In this document: piece by piece, positions 7,633 to 15,860 of the stretch
How the letters are laid out: every line of letters starts with the position of its first letter
Position numbering within the stretch: the stretch's first letter is position 1
From: Candidatus Liberimonas magnetica
GTDB lineage: Bacteria; Elusimicrobiota; Endomicrobiia; Endomicrobiales; JAFGIL01
Length of the DNA stretch: 64,000 nt
Assembly: GCA_020523885.1 (NCBI GenBank)
Contig: JAJAPY010000001.1
Span: 368,507-432,506, forward strand
Direction of reading: 5' to 3'
Translations under genes and position numbers: made by a program
Notes under the pieces: model-generated
The model's database searches: none
What the model was told of the DNA's origin: nothing
The model's input: only the letters and a program-made list of their open reading frames with translations

Positions 7633-7890
7633 CTAAAAGAAATCTTTGGCTTGGCGGAAGCGGATTTTTTTTCTGGGGGAGATGTGCATAGTTTCGCCGG
7701 TTTTGGGGTTGCGGCATTTTTTTGTTTTGGTTGTAAAAGGGTGAAAACTTCCAAAACCGGAGATAACTACTTTATCCCCCTTTTTTAATGATAACTGCAT
7801 CTCGGAAAATATCGTTTCAATGGCATCTTTGGCTTCTTTTTTAGTGCTTAGAACTTTTGTTAAAGACTGGATCAAATCTATTTTGTTCAT
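7633..7890 (-). CDS. HU-family DNA-binding protein
   Basis: An 85-residue histone-like protein that bends and compacts DNA as a dimer. The helical N-terminal half starts MNKIDLIQSLTK, VISGFGSFH is at residues 42-50, and the arm carries the intercalating proline in RNPKTGE (Pro62), ending SPRKKIRFRQAK. The C-terminal helix is a few residues shorter than in typical 90-residue HU. AGGAGAAAG precedes the ATG. HU and IHF subunits cannot be separated reliably here; a single-gene HU homodimer is likely. Confidence 0.93.
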   Translation of the reverse strand: MNKIDLIQSLTKVLSTKKEAKDAIETIFSEMQLSLKKGDKVVISGFGSFHPFTTKTKKCRNPKTGETMHISPRKKIRFRQAKDFF

Positions 7891-8068
7891 TATCTTTCTC
7901 CTGTCACATTTAAATAATTAAGCCAGGCTTCGCTGACTTTTGAACCATAGCCTACGGCGCAGATGATACTTAAGGGGAATTTCCGTTATGTATTTGTTGG
8001 TAGTCTTAACTATAGCCAGCTACGAGGAGTCTCCGAAGAGCGGGACCACCTCGTAGGTGTTATTAACA

Positions 8069-9100
8069 TTAAATTATTATTTGGCCGACTTCCATACTCT
8101 TTTCGGGTTTGGGGCCTCTTAACATAAGTTCTTCAACGGCAAGTTTCGGCGGCTTATTACAGTAAAGTACCTGAAAGACCTGTTCAATAATGGGCAGTTC
8201 GATCTTAAGTTTGGACCCGATCTGGTATGCGCTTCTAGATGTTTTTACACCTTCAGCGATCATTATTATATCTTTTTGCGCTTTCTCAGCAGTAAGGCCT
8301 TTACCAACCATTTCACCTAACTGCCTATTCCTTGAATGTTTTGACAGGCAGGTTACGATAAGATCCCCCATCCCTGCCAATCCAAAGAAAGTCGACGGCT
8401 GGCCGCCTATCTTTGTTCCTAATAAGATCATTTCTCTAAGGCCTCTTGTGATTAAAGCCGCTTTTGTATTGTCTCCGAAATTTAACCCGTCGCAAATACC
8501 TGAAGCTATCGCAAAAACATTTTTAAGGGACCCCCCTGCTTCTACACCGGCCACATCGGAATGTGTGTATACCCTGAAATAATTCGTCATAAAAACTTCC
8601 TGGCAAGTACTTGCCACGCCCGTGTCTTCCGATGCTATGGTTACGGCGGTCGGCATTTTTTCTGCAACTTCTTTTGCGATTGTAGGCCCTGACAACACTG
8701 CTATCCTGTTGGCAATTTGATGTAGTTCAAGTTTTGTTATCTCTGACATCCTCATCAGACTTTGTTCTTCAATGCCTTTTGTGGCCGAAACAAGAATAGT
8801 TTTTGACAAATCTAAATTAAAGCTCGATATTTTCTGAACAACTTTTCTTAAGACATGCGAAGGCAAGGCTAGGACCAAAAAATCTTTTTGCTCACAAGCC
8901 TGTCCCAGATCAGAAGAAATATTAACATTTTCGGGTATTTTTGCAAAAGAACAAAATTCCAGGCATCTTTTTTCGTTTAATAATTTTGCCTGTTCAGGGT
9001 CAAATTCCCAAAGGGTTACAGCGTTCCCCTTTTCGCCTAAAAGTGAAGATAATGTTATCCCCCATGCTCCTGCTCCTAAGACAGCAATCTTATGCGGCAT
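8069..9100 (-). CDS. gpsA: Glycerol-3-phosphate dehydrogenase [NAD(P)+]
   Basis: GpsA reduces dihydroxyacetone phosphate to sn-glycerol-3-phosphate, the backbone for phospholipids. The start at 9100 is chosen because GGAG lies six bases before this ATG and the protein then opens MPHKIAVLGAGAWG with the Rossmann motif; longer starts read into the heptamer repeat. Further hallmarks are the LSGPTIAKEVA segment near 145 and SLKNVFAIASGICDG near 195, containing the catalytic Lys. Length 343 is normal. It follows plsY, so two steps of phosphatidic acid synthesis are adjacent. Confidence 0.95.
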   Translation of the reverse strand: MPHKIAVLGAGAWGITLSSLLGEKGNAVTLWEFDPEQAKLLNEKRCLEFCSFAKIPENVNISSDLGQACEQKDFLVLALPSHVLRKVVQKISSFNLDLSKTILVSATKGIEEQSLMRMSEITKLELHQIANRIAVLSGPTIAKEVAEKMPTAVTIASEDTGVASTCQEVFMTNYFRVYTHSDVAGVEAGGSLKNVFAIASGICDGLNFGDNTKAALITRGLREMILLGTKIGGQPSTFFGLAGMGDLIVTCLSKHSRNRQLGEMVGKGLTAEKAQKDIIMIAEGVKTSRSAYQIGSKLKIELPIIEQVFQVLYCNKPPKLAVEELMLRGPKPEKSMEVGQIII

Positions 9101-9113
9101 TATTGACTCCATA

Positions 9114-9265
9114 GAAAATTCAAAATGCAAAATGAAAAATTCAAAATTAAGGTATCGCTTTTGGCGATTTATTTAAATTAATCAAGTCTTGGAAGGACAA
9201 AACAATTTTGCATTTTGCGATTTTCATTTTGCATTTAGGTTAGGTCGCCTTTGGCGATCCTAACT
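9114..9265. repeat. Heptamer-repeat element between gpsA and plsY
   Basis: The left arm runs in 7-bp words (TTCAAAA, TGCAAAA, TGAAAAA, TTCAAAA) and the right arm in complementary words (TTTTGCA, TTTTGCG, ATTTTCA, TTTTGCA). Between them are a TCGCTTTTGGCGA palindrome and ATTTAAATTAATC. A second GGTCGCC...GGCGATCC palindrome covers the end of plsY, whose TAA stop lies at the repeat edge. The same composite occurs at 36254-36391. Confidence 0.8.
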
Positions 9266-9842
9266 TGAGTTCTTCGCCTTTTAAGAGGCGTTTTATATTT
9301 GAATGATGCCTGACAATAATCAAGATGCATACAAGGGTGACAAAAACGTTGAGGGTTTTTGGTTCATGTCTTAGCCAGGCTATGGTTGGCAAGGCGATAG
9401 AACCTATTATTGAACTTAACGATATATATCTTGTAATTAAAAAAACTACAGCAAAAATTGCAGCTGTATATAAAGTTGGGATAGGCAAAAGAGCAAGAAA
9501 GATACCCGTACCCGTTGCAACGCCTTTACCACCTTTGAAATTCAAGAAAACAGTCCATATATGGCCGCATAATGCGCATAATCCTACAAGTATCCAGATA
9601 AAAACCTGTTCTTTCCCGAAATAGCTTATAGCTAAAAGTGTCGGTATATAGCCTTTCACAAGGTCGATTAAAAGAGTAATTATTCCTGGGACAGTACCTG
9701 CTATCCTGAAAACATTGGTTGCTCCGGGGTTGCCGGAACCGCACTGCCTAATATCCACTTTTTTTACTATTTTTGTTATTATAAATGCGGTAGGTATCGA
9801 ACCCGCCAGGTATGATATAAGAAGCCAAATTAGCATTTCCAT
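9240..9842 (-). CDS. plsY: Acyl-phosphate:glycerol-3-phosphate acyltransferase
   Basis: An integral membrane enzyme that makes lysophosphatidic acid from acyl phosphate and glycerol-3-phosphate. About five membrane helices are visible in 200 residues, with the family motifs GSIPTAF (14-20), GSGNPGATNV (35-44) and the acyl-phosphate loop NFKGGKGVATGTG (101-113). AGGAT precedes the ATG. It starts eight bases after der and is followed by gpsA, which supplies its substrate. The C-terminal SPKAT is encoded at the edge of a repeat. Confidence 0.95.
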   Translation of the reverse strand: MEMLIWLLISYLAGSIPTAFIITKIVKKVDIRQCGSGNPGATNVFRIAGTVPGIITLLIDLVKGYIPTLLAISYFGKEQVFIWILVGLCALCGHIWTVFLNFKGGKGVATGTGIFLALLPIPTLYTAAIFAVVFLITRYISLSSIIGSIALPTIAWLRHEPKTLNVFVTLVCILIIVRHHSNIKRLLKGEELKLGSPKAT

Positions 9843-9849
9843 AGATATC

Positions 9850-11160
9850 CTATTCTTTAGAGAACCTAAGGGTTATCGGTGTTCCTGTGAAACCGAACAT
9901 TTTCCTCAATGTATTTTCAAAAAATCTTTTATGCGAGAAATGCAGTATTTCGGGATTGTTCATTTTGAATTTAAATGTAGGCGGGCAAACGCCTGTTTGA
10001 GTTATGCTTTTTGTTTTTAGGGCTTCGCCCCTGTGACTAAGGGATTTTTTCAGCTGTGTCTCTTGGATAACTTTTCTGAGTTCTTCCGGGGCTATAGTCC
10101 TTGAATATTCTTTATAAATATCTTTTACTTCATCAAAGATCCTCTCCACTCTCTGTCCGGTTTTAGCAGATATAAAAATAACTTTTGCCCACGGCATAAA
10201 CTTTAACTTCTGTTCGATCTGTTCATAAACAGCTTTTACAGCGTCTTCTCTTCCTTCTATCAGGTCCCATTTGTTTATAGCGACCAGGCAGGCACATCTG
10301 TTCTCGGTGATATATTCTCCTATCTTGCTTTCAGTTTCAGTTATACCTTGTTCTGCATCAACTATCATTACTGCGACGTTAGTCCTTTCAAGAGCCCTGG
10401 CCGCGCTTAAGGAAGACAAATAGTCCAGGTCGGTTTTAAAATTTCGTTTTTTATGAAGGCCCGGGGTGTCTATTAAAACGTAGTTTTGGCCGTCCCTTTC
10501 TATAACTATATCTATCGCTTCCCTTGTTGTCCCGGGTTTTGGGCTAACGATACTGCGTTCTTTTTTATAAAGCTTGTTAAATAATGTTGATTTTCCCACA
10601 TTCGGTTTGCCTATCAAAGTAATATGGATAGATTTTGAAGAGTCAAAGGAAGGTATGCTTGGGTTACTTGATAAGGAGCCCGTGATCTTATCCAGCAGTT
10701 CATTTATATTGCGGCCATGGTTAGCAGATATCATTACCGGTTCGTCAATACCCAAACTGTAAAAATCAAGCGCTTTTGTCTCTTCTTTCTGCGTATCGAT
10801 CTTGTTTATAGCAAGTATTATCTTTTTTTTCTGCATTCTTAAAAAGTTGTTAAGCAGGACATCGTACGGGTGAAGCCCGTTTTTGGCGTCGACTACAAAA
10901 ACAACTATATCAGCCAGGCTTAAGGCAGCCTCCATTTGCTTTTTTATCTCTTTTGAAAATTCAAGGTCATTTTCGTCTCCCCAACCGCCGGTATCAAGGA
11001 TATTAAAGTTTTTCCCATCCCAGGAGACCTGCATCTCAGTATAATCTCTTGTTGTCCCGGGTATATCATGCACCAAAGCCTTTTTTTTGCCTATCATCCT
11101 ATTAAACAAAGTTGATTTTCCTACATTAGGCCTGCCGACTATGGCAATTATGTTGTTCAT
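9850..11160 (-). CDS. der: Ribosome-assembly GTPase Der (EngA)
   Basis: An essential GTPase of 50S subunit maturation. It has two tandem G domains: GRPNVGKST at about 9-17 with DTGG and NKID, and GKPNVGKST near 180 with DTPG and NKWD, followed by the KH-like C-terminal domain ending in PTFKFKMNN...TPITLRF. The start at 11160 is preferred over an ATG four codons earlier because GAGGAG lies just before it. Length is normal. It is the first gene of the der, plsY, gpsA group. Confidence 0.96.
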   Translation of the reverse strand: MNNIIAIVGRPNVGKSTLFNRMIGKKKALVHDIPGTTRDYTEMQVSWDGKNFNILDTGGWGDENDLEFSKEIKKQMEAALSLADIVVFVVDAKNGLHPYDVLLNNFLRMQKKKIILAINKIDTQKEETKALDFYSLGIDEPVMISANHGRNINELLDKITGSLSSNPSIPSFDSSKSIHITLIGKPNVGKSTLFNKLYKKERSIVSPKPGTTREAIDIVIERDGQNYVLIDTPGLHKKRNFKTDLDYLSSLSAARALERTNVAVMIVDAEQGITETESKIGEYITENRCACLVAINKWDLIEGREDAVKAVYEQIEQKLKFMPWAKVIFISAKTGQRVERIFDEVKDIYKEYSRTIAPEELRKVIQETQLKKSLSHRGEALKTKSITQTGVCPPTFKFKMNNPEILHFSHKRFFENTLRKMFGFTGTPITLRFSKE

Positions 11161-11233
11161 CCCGCTCCTCATTTATTTGGATCAAAGTTGGTTAAGCCCT
11201 AACTTGATGCATAGGAAGAAATTCAATAACAGA

Positions 11234-11307
11234 GAGATTGCTTCACCTTCGGTTCGCAAGGACACTGCTTTACTCATTGCGAGAAGCCAAGCGACAGGGC
11301 AATCTAA
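11234..11307. repeat. TCATTGCGA-type interspersed repeat, copy A
   Basis: GAGATTGCTTC...TTCGCAAGGACAC, then TCATTGCGAGAAGCCAAGCG...GGGCAATCT: the two halves are inverted (AGATTGC against GCAATCT, with ATTGCGA inside). The same type is at 53140-53234, and a fragment is near 7560. The TAG stop of hflX lies at its edge. This motif is widespread in bacterial genomes. Confidence 0.7.
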
Positions 11308-12560
11308 TTTGTTATTATAGGTTTTATTTGTTCCCAGTGTTCTTGCGTGCATTTTATCTCTATTCTAATGCCCTTATCCGTATAATTCTGTTTTTGTATC
11401 AGGGCAAGCTTAAATATCCTGGATAGGTCTTTGATCCTGTCATACGGCAGAAGAAATTTATGGGTACGAAACTTTGGGATCACTATCTCTTCAATTTTGG
11501 CCAGGAGGGTGTTAAGCCCTTCTTTTGTCTTTGCTGAGATCAATATATTCTTTTCGCGTCTTAACCTGTTTTTTACCCCTATGGCTATGAGGTCTGTTTT
11601 GTTGTACACAGGAAGTATGGGGATGTCCTGTGCATCCATGTCCTTTAAAACGTCTAAAGTTGTTTGAACCTGCTCCTTGTAAGCTTCCTGAGATGCATCT
11701 ATTAAATGCACTATGCAATTGGCATATTTTATTTCTTCAAGCGTCGATTTGAAAGCTGCTACCAGAGAATGCGGTAGTTTCCTGATAAAACCTACGGTAT
11801 CTGTAAAAAGGACTGTTCTTCCGCCTGGTAAAACTACCTGCCTTGTTGTTGGGTCAAGAGTTGCAAAGAGCAGATTATCTGCATATACTTCATGAGACTT
11901 GCTTAAGGCATTTAAAAGCGAGGATTTACCGACATTAGTATAACCGACTATGGCGATCGTTGCATCGCCGGAATCAATTCTCTTTTGCCTTGTTATCTGC
12001 CGGTGTTTCTTTAAATTTTCAATTTCTCTGTGCAAAACCACAATCCTGTCCCTGACGCGGCGCTGGTCAACTTCAAGTTTTCTTTCTCCGGGGCCGCGTG
12101 TACCGATACCGCCTCGGGCACCTATCCCTCCAGTTTGCTGTTCAAACCTGCCGAAACGCTCGGTAATACGCGGCAGGAGATAATCCAGTTGGGCAAGCTC
12201 AACCTGCAGCATACCCTCTTTAGACCTTGCTCTTTTAGCAAAGATATCAAGGATCAGCCTGGTACGGCCTATAATTTTTGCTCCTATCAGTTCTTCAAGA
12301 TTCCTTTGCTGGACGGGTTTCAAGTCTTCATCAAAGATTACAGTTTTTACGTTTTTTTCTTTTAACAGTTCCTTTATTTCAAGGGCTTTACCTTGCCCGA
12401 TGAAATAGGCAGGGTTAATCCTGTCACGATTTTGCACAACCGTATTTACGGGTATTGCCCCGGCTGTTCGCGCCAGGCTTTCAAGTTCAGATAATGAGTT
12501 TTTTATTTCCTTGCTGCTTGTTTCGGGTAGTTTAAGCCCTACTAAAATAACTTTTTCCAT
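11304..12560 (-). CDS. hflX: GTPase HflX
   Basis: A ribosome-binding GTPase that splits stalled or heat-damaged ribosomes. The 418-residue protein has the glycine-rich linker segment TGGIGARGGIGTRGPGE (about 142-158), G1 GYTNVGKSSLLNAL near 206, G2/G3 DPTTRQ and FTDTVGF, and NKTD near 325. It is read after miaA with a 21-base gap, the classical miaA-hflX order without hfq between. The C-terminal residues run into an interspersed repeat that supplies the stop. Confidence 0.95.
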   Translation of the reverse strand: MEKVILVGLKLPETSSKEIKNSLSELESLARTAGAIPVNTVVQNRDRINPAYFIGQGKALEIKELLKEKNVKTVIFDEDLKPVQQRNLEELIGAKIIGRTRLILDIFAKRARSKEGMLQVELAQLDYLLPRITERFGRFEQQTGGIGARGGIGTRGPGERKLEVDQRRVRDRIVVLHREIENLKKHRQITRQKRIDSGDATIAIVGYTNVGKSSLLNALSKSHEVYADNLLFATLDPTTRQVVLPGGRTVLFTDTVGFIRKLPHSLVAAFKSTLEEIKYANCIVHLIDASQEAYKEQVQTTLDVLKDMDAQDIPILPVYNKTDLIAIGVKNRLRREKNILISAKTKEGLNTLLAKIEEIVIPKFRTHKFLLPYDRIKDLSRIFKLALIQKQNYTDKGIRIEIKCTQEHWEQIKPIITN

Positions 12561-12581
12561 TTGTTTTTGTTGAAAATTATA

Positions 12582-13526
12582 TCATTTTGGAAGGGATTTT
12601 AAAATATTCACGGCTATAGCATGCGTATCAAAAGTGGAATTAGTAAGATATATCCACGATATACGGGTATCTTTCTTGAACCAGGTTATTTGTCTTTTTG
12701 CGTAGCGTCTGATATCTCTTTTAAAAAGCTCGCGCATTTCATCATAGGTTATCCGGCCTTTGATATATTTTATTATATGGTTATAGCCTATACCGCTTAA
12801 ACCCGGGCAGGTATCTCCGTAATTCTTAACAATTTCTTTTGTTTCATTTATCATGCCGGATTCAAGCATGGTATCACTTCGTTTGTCTAAGTTTTTATTT
12901 AATTCGTCCCGGTCCCATAACAAACCTATCTGTAAAAAACCATATTTTTTAACGCTTTTTATCTTTTGGAGTTCTGAGATTGGTGTTTTCGTTATTTCAA
13001 AAACCTCTAATGCCCTTATGATCCTTTGCGGGTTATGCCTGTTCTTTTCTGCAGAAACAGGGTCAACTTTCATTAATTTATCTAACAGGAAAGCTTCTCC
13101 GGACTCTAAAAATTCTTTTTTAAGTCTTTCCCTGACAGCTTGGTCCGCACCAGGCATTGGCGAAAGACCGTCTACCATCGCCTTGATATAGAGGCCTGTT
13201 CCGCCGGTTATTATAGGCGTTTTACCTGTTTTGGAAAGCTTTTCAATTATCAATTCAGCAGCTTTGGCAAACTCGCCTGCATTGAATGTTTCCGCAGGGT
13301 CAATAGGATCGATGATGTCCGTAAGGTGCTGAGGGACGGACTTGTAAGTCCTAAGCCTTAGTTTATTATCCCAGGTGCCGGCCTTGTTCGTACCTATGTC
13401 AAGATATCTGTAGACCTGCCTTGAATCTGCCGAGATTATTTCGCCGTTTGTCAGTTTAGCCAGTTCTACGGCTATTTCGGTTTTCCCCGAGCCCGTAGGC
13501 CCGGCAATAATGATGGGTGTGTTCAT
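12582..13526 (-). CDS. miaA: tRNA dimethylallyltransferase
   Basis: MiaA adds the dimethylallyl group to A37 of tRNAs reading UNN codons. The next step, by MiaB, is encoded in the same co-directional run at 19.1-20.5 kb. P-loop GPTGSGKT is at residues 9-16, SADSRQVYRYLDIGTNK follows, then the GGTGLYIKA segment near 107-115 and the tRNA-binding KRDIRRYAKRQITWFK near the C-terminus. Length 314 is standard. It starts two bases after the mutL stop, so translation is coupled. Confidence 0.96.
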   Translation of the reverse strand: MNTPIIIAGPTGSGKTEIAVELAKLTNGEIISADSRQVYRYLDIGTNKAGTWDNKLRLRTYKSVPQHLTDIIDPIDPAETFNAGEFAKAAELIIEKLSKTGKTPIITGGTGLYIKAMVDGLSPMPGADQAVRERLKKEFLESGEAFLLDKLMKVDPVSAEKNRHNPQRIIRALEVFEITKTPISELQKIKSVKKYGFLQIGLLWDRDELNKNLDKRSDTMLESGMINETKEIVKNYGDTCPGLSGIGYNHIIKYIKGRITYDEMRELFKRDIRRYAKRQITWFKKDTRISWIYLTNSTFDTHAIAVNILKSLPK

Positions 13527-13528
13527 GA

Positions 13529-15271
13529 TCAGGTTCTTCGGAACTTTTTACTCAGCTCGTTTCTGGATAGTTTGATCATAGTAGGCCTTCCGTGAGGGCA
13601 AGTATAGGGAGCCTTGCAGTTCAATAGTTTATTTATAAGTTCGTTCATTTCTGTATTTGATAATGTTTCATTAGCTTTAATGCTTGCCCTGCAGGCTGCC
13701 CTTATGATTTTTTCGATCTTTTCCGGAGCAGGCAGTTTATTTTCAAGCTCTAAGGCAGTTATTATTTCGCTTACGATCTCTTGTATTTTGGTATCTGTGC
13801 CAAGGACATTGGGCTGCTGAGTTATCCTGACCGTATTTTTTCCAAATTCCTCCATATTCCAGCCCGCTTCGGATAAGAGTTGAATGTTGTGTCTGATCAA
13901 TTCCATTTTGCTTCTGGGAAGCTCCATGGTAAACGGTATTAAAAGAGGCTGCACAGGGATTTTTTTGTTTTCCCACTCGTTTTTATACTGTTCGTAGCGT
14001 ATCCTTTCGGCAGCAGCATGCTGGTCTACGATAAGTATTTCGTCTTTATCCTGGGCGATAATAAAAAGATTAAAAACCTGGCCCAGTGCCCTTATGGATG
14101 TTTCATCGATAAAAACAGGATCAATAGCAGCCTGCTCCTTAAGGATCTCTTCCATGTCTCTTATCGAAGACCTTTCTGTGCTGTACCTGGTTTCTTTTGC
14201 AGGGTAATTTTCTTTTATAAAATATTCTTTTTTTGCAGTTTCCACGCTTATCGGTTTATCCGGTATGTCAAATGAGATACTTACCGGTTGTATCAGAGCC
14301 TGCTTAATAGACCTGTAAAGGACATCATGGAGCTGGCTTTCATTCGAAAATTTTACTTCTCTTTTTGTGGGATGGATATTTACATCTATTTCAGAAGGTT
14401 CTATGTCGATATAAAGCAATATTCCGGGATGCCTGCCTGCGGGCAGGTTTTCCCTGTAGGCGTCATAAATGCTGTGGGTTATTGCCCTGGTAAAACTGAC
14501 GGGCCTATTGTTAACAAAAAGGAACTGCATGTTCCTGTTAGGGAGGCTGTCTTGAGTTTTTGTAATATATGCTTCAATGGTCACTTTTGCATGGCTGACT
14601 TTGACGGGCATTAATTTCTTTGAAAAATCCATACCGAGTATATCAAAGAACCTCTCTGTTTTAGTATTGGCAACAGGTGCAGTAAGTATTGTTTTGCCGT
14701 CGCACACTAGCTTAAAAGAGATTGTGTTCCAAATAAGAGCTATCTCTTCAAGGATCTTAACTATATGATGGCGTTCTGTAACAGGGCTTTTTAAGAATTT
14801 ATTTCTTGCAGGTGTATTGAAGAAGAGGCCCGCTACTTCCACAGTAGTGCCGGGTTTCCCGGCCCAGGCCCGGCTCTGTATTAATTTTCCGCCGGCATAT
14901 TTTTCTTCCCAGCCTGACATCTTTGATTTTTCCTGGCTCTGGATCAAGAGGTGAGATACAGAGGCTATTGAAGGAAGAGCTTCTCCTCTAAATCCAAGAG
15001 TAGCAAGGCGGTCAAGGTCGACAAAGTTTGACAGTTTGCTCGTGGCATGCCTTGTAACGGATAAGGTAAGATCTTCTCTTGACATACCTGCCCCGTCATC
15101 TGTGACACGTATGAGCTCTTTTCCTGAAGCCTTAATTTCTATTTCTATATTCCTGGCCTTGGCATCTATGGAATTTTCAACCAGTTCTTTTACCGCGTTT
15201 GCCGGACGCTCTATAACTTCTCCGGCAGCTATCTTGTTTATAGTCTCTTCAGAAAGTATTTTTATAGTCAT
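13529..15271 (-). CDS. mutL: DNA mismatch repair protein MutL (endonuclease type)
   Basis: MutL links mismatch recognition by MutS to strand removal. The GHKL ATPase domain shows EVIERPANAVKELVENSIDA (about 18-37), DDGAGM and TLGFRGEALPSI. The C-terminal domain keeps the metal-dependent nicking motif DQHAAAERIRYE near 417, plus ACRASIKANE and CPHGRPT, which indicates an intrinsic endonuclease and hence a MutH-independent system. Length 580 is normal. mutS lies upstream on the same strand, separated by a PilZ gene. Confidence 0.96.
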   Translation of the reverse strand: MTIKILSEETINKIAAGEVIERPANAVKELVENSIDAKARNIEIEIKASGKELIRVTDDGAGMSREDLTLSVTRHATSKLSNFVDLDRLATLGFRGEALPSIASVSHLLIQSQEKSKMSGWEEKYAGGKLIQSRAWAGKPGTTVEVAGLFFNTPARNKFLKSPVTERHHIVKILEEIALIWNTISFKLVCDGKTILTAPVANTKTERFFDILGMDFSKKLMPVKVSHAKVTIEAYITKTQDSLPNRNMQFLFVNNRPVSFTRAITHSIYDAYRENLPAGRHPGILLYIDIEPSEIDVNIHPTKREVKFSNESQLHDVLYRSIKQALIQPVSISFDIPDKPISVETAKKEYFIKENYPAKETRYSTERSSIRDMEEILKEQAAIDPVFIDETSIRALGQVFNLFIIAQDKDEILIVDQHAAAERIRYEQYKNEWENKKIPVQPLLIPFTMELPRSKMELIRHNIQLLSEAGWNMEEFGKNTVRITQQPNVLGTDTKIQEIVSEIITALELENKLPAPEKIEKIIRAACRASIKANETLSNTEMNELINKLLNCKAPYTCPHGRPTMIKLSRNELSKKFRRT

Positions 15272-15290
15272 GGTTAATAATGGTAATACA

Positions 15291-15405
15291 GCGAATAGTT
15301 AGATGTGAATAGTTCAAGGAAAAAAGCAGTTTATGATGAATAGTGAGTAGTTTCCTCCAAATAAAGGGTCCCTTGATTTTACCATTCACGATTCACTATT
15401 CATTA
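15291..15405. repeat. Heptamer-repeat element between mutL and the PilZ gene
   Basis: One arm has words GAATAGT, TAGATGT, GAATAGT; the other has ATTCACG, ATTCACT, ATTCATT, with AGGGACCC-like symmetry between. The TAG stop of the PilZ gene is part of a GAATAGT word. Confidence 0.75.
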
Positions 15406-15842
15406 GTTTTTAGCTGTTTTGCGGATTTTATTTTTGTTGGTTTCTGGCACAATTGGAAATAGGAACATTTTTCTACACAAACATCGTTTACGCCAAGTTT
15501 GAGTTTTGTTTCGCAATCATTAAAATCAAAAGCCATCCTGTTGATATGGCGGAAGTCCAGGGGGTCTATTTTTGAAAAAGATATGCCTAACCTCCACATT
15601 TCGCCCTTTGATATCGTCCAGACTACATGGCCGGAAAGTTCTTTTGATTGATAGCCGCATAAATTAATAGAGAGGGTGATCTCTGTGCCCAAGACCACAT
15701 TGTCATAAGTAAGAAGCGACACGCCTCCCGCAGAAAGGTCTACTAGCAGGCTCGGGATTGTTTTATCACCTATAGAAAGCTGGATTGACTGGTCCATCTC
15801 GCGAATTACGGGATATCGTAAATGTCTTCTTTTGTTGTCCAT
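15396..15842 (-). CDS. PilZ-domain protein with a C-terminal cysteine cluster
   Basis: A 148-residue protein. The c-di-GMP signature is present: RRHLR at residues 5-9 and DLSAGG at 35-40, with a beta-rich body to about 105. PilZ domains change conformation on binding cyclic-di-GMP. The C-terminal 40 residues are not PilZ and carry four cysteines at 110, 122, 126 and 132, which could bind metal or an Fe-S cluster; that is inference. It lies 18 bases after mutS, inside the mismatch-repair run, with no obvious functional link. Its stop codon comes from a heptamer repeat. Confidence 0.8.
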   Translation of the reverse strand: MDNKRRHLRYPVIREMDQSIQLSIGDKTIPSLLVDLSAGGVSLLTYDNVVLGTEITLSINLCGYQSKELSGHVVWTISKGEMWRLGISFSKIDPLDFRHINRMAFDFNDCETKLKLGVNDVCVEKCSYFQLCQKPTKIKSAKQLKTNE

Positions 15843-15860
15843 TCTTCCTCCATAAAATAA

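Noticed and set aside
7554..7754. A possible extra small gene overlapping HU on the same strand in another frame.
   Set aside because: It lies fully over the HU 3' half and its hairpin, has no family pattern, and HU is clear in the other frame.
9101..9130. A 10-residue N-terminal extension of GpsA.
   Set aside because: It is translated from the heptamer repeat; the ATG at 9100 has GGAG at proper distance and fits the family start.
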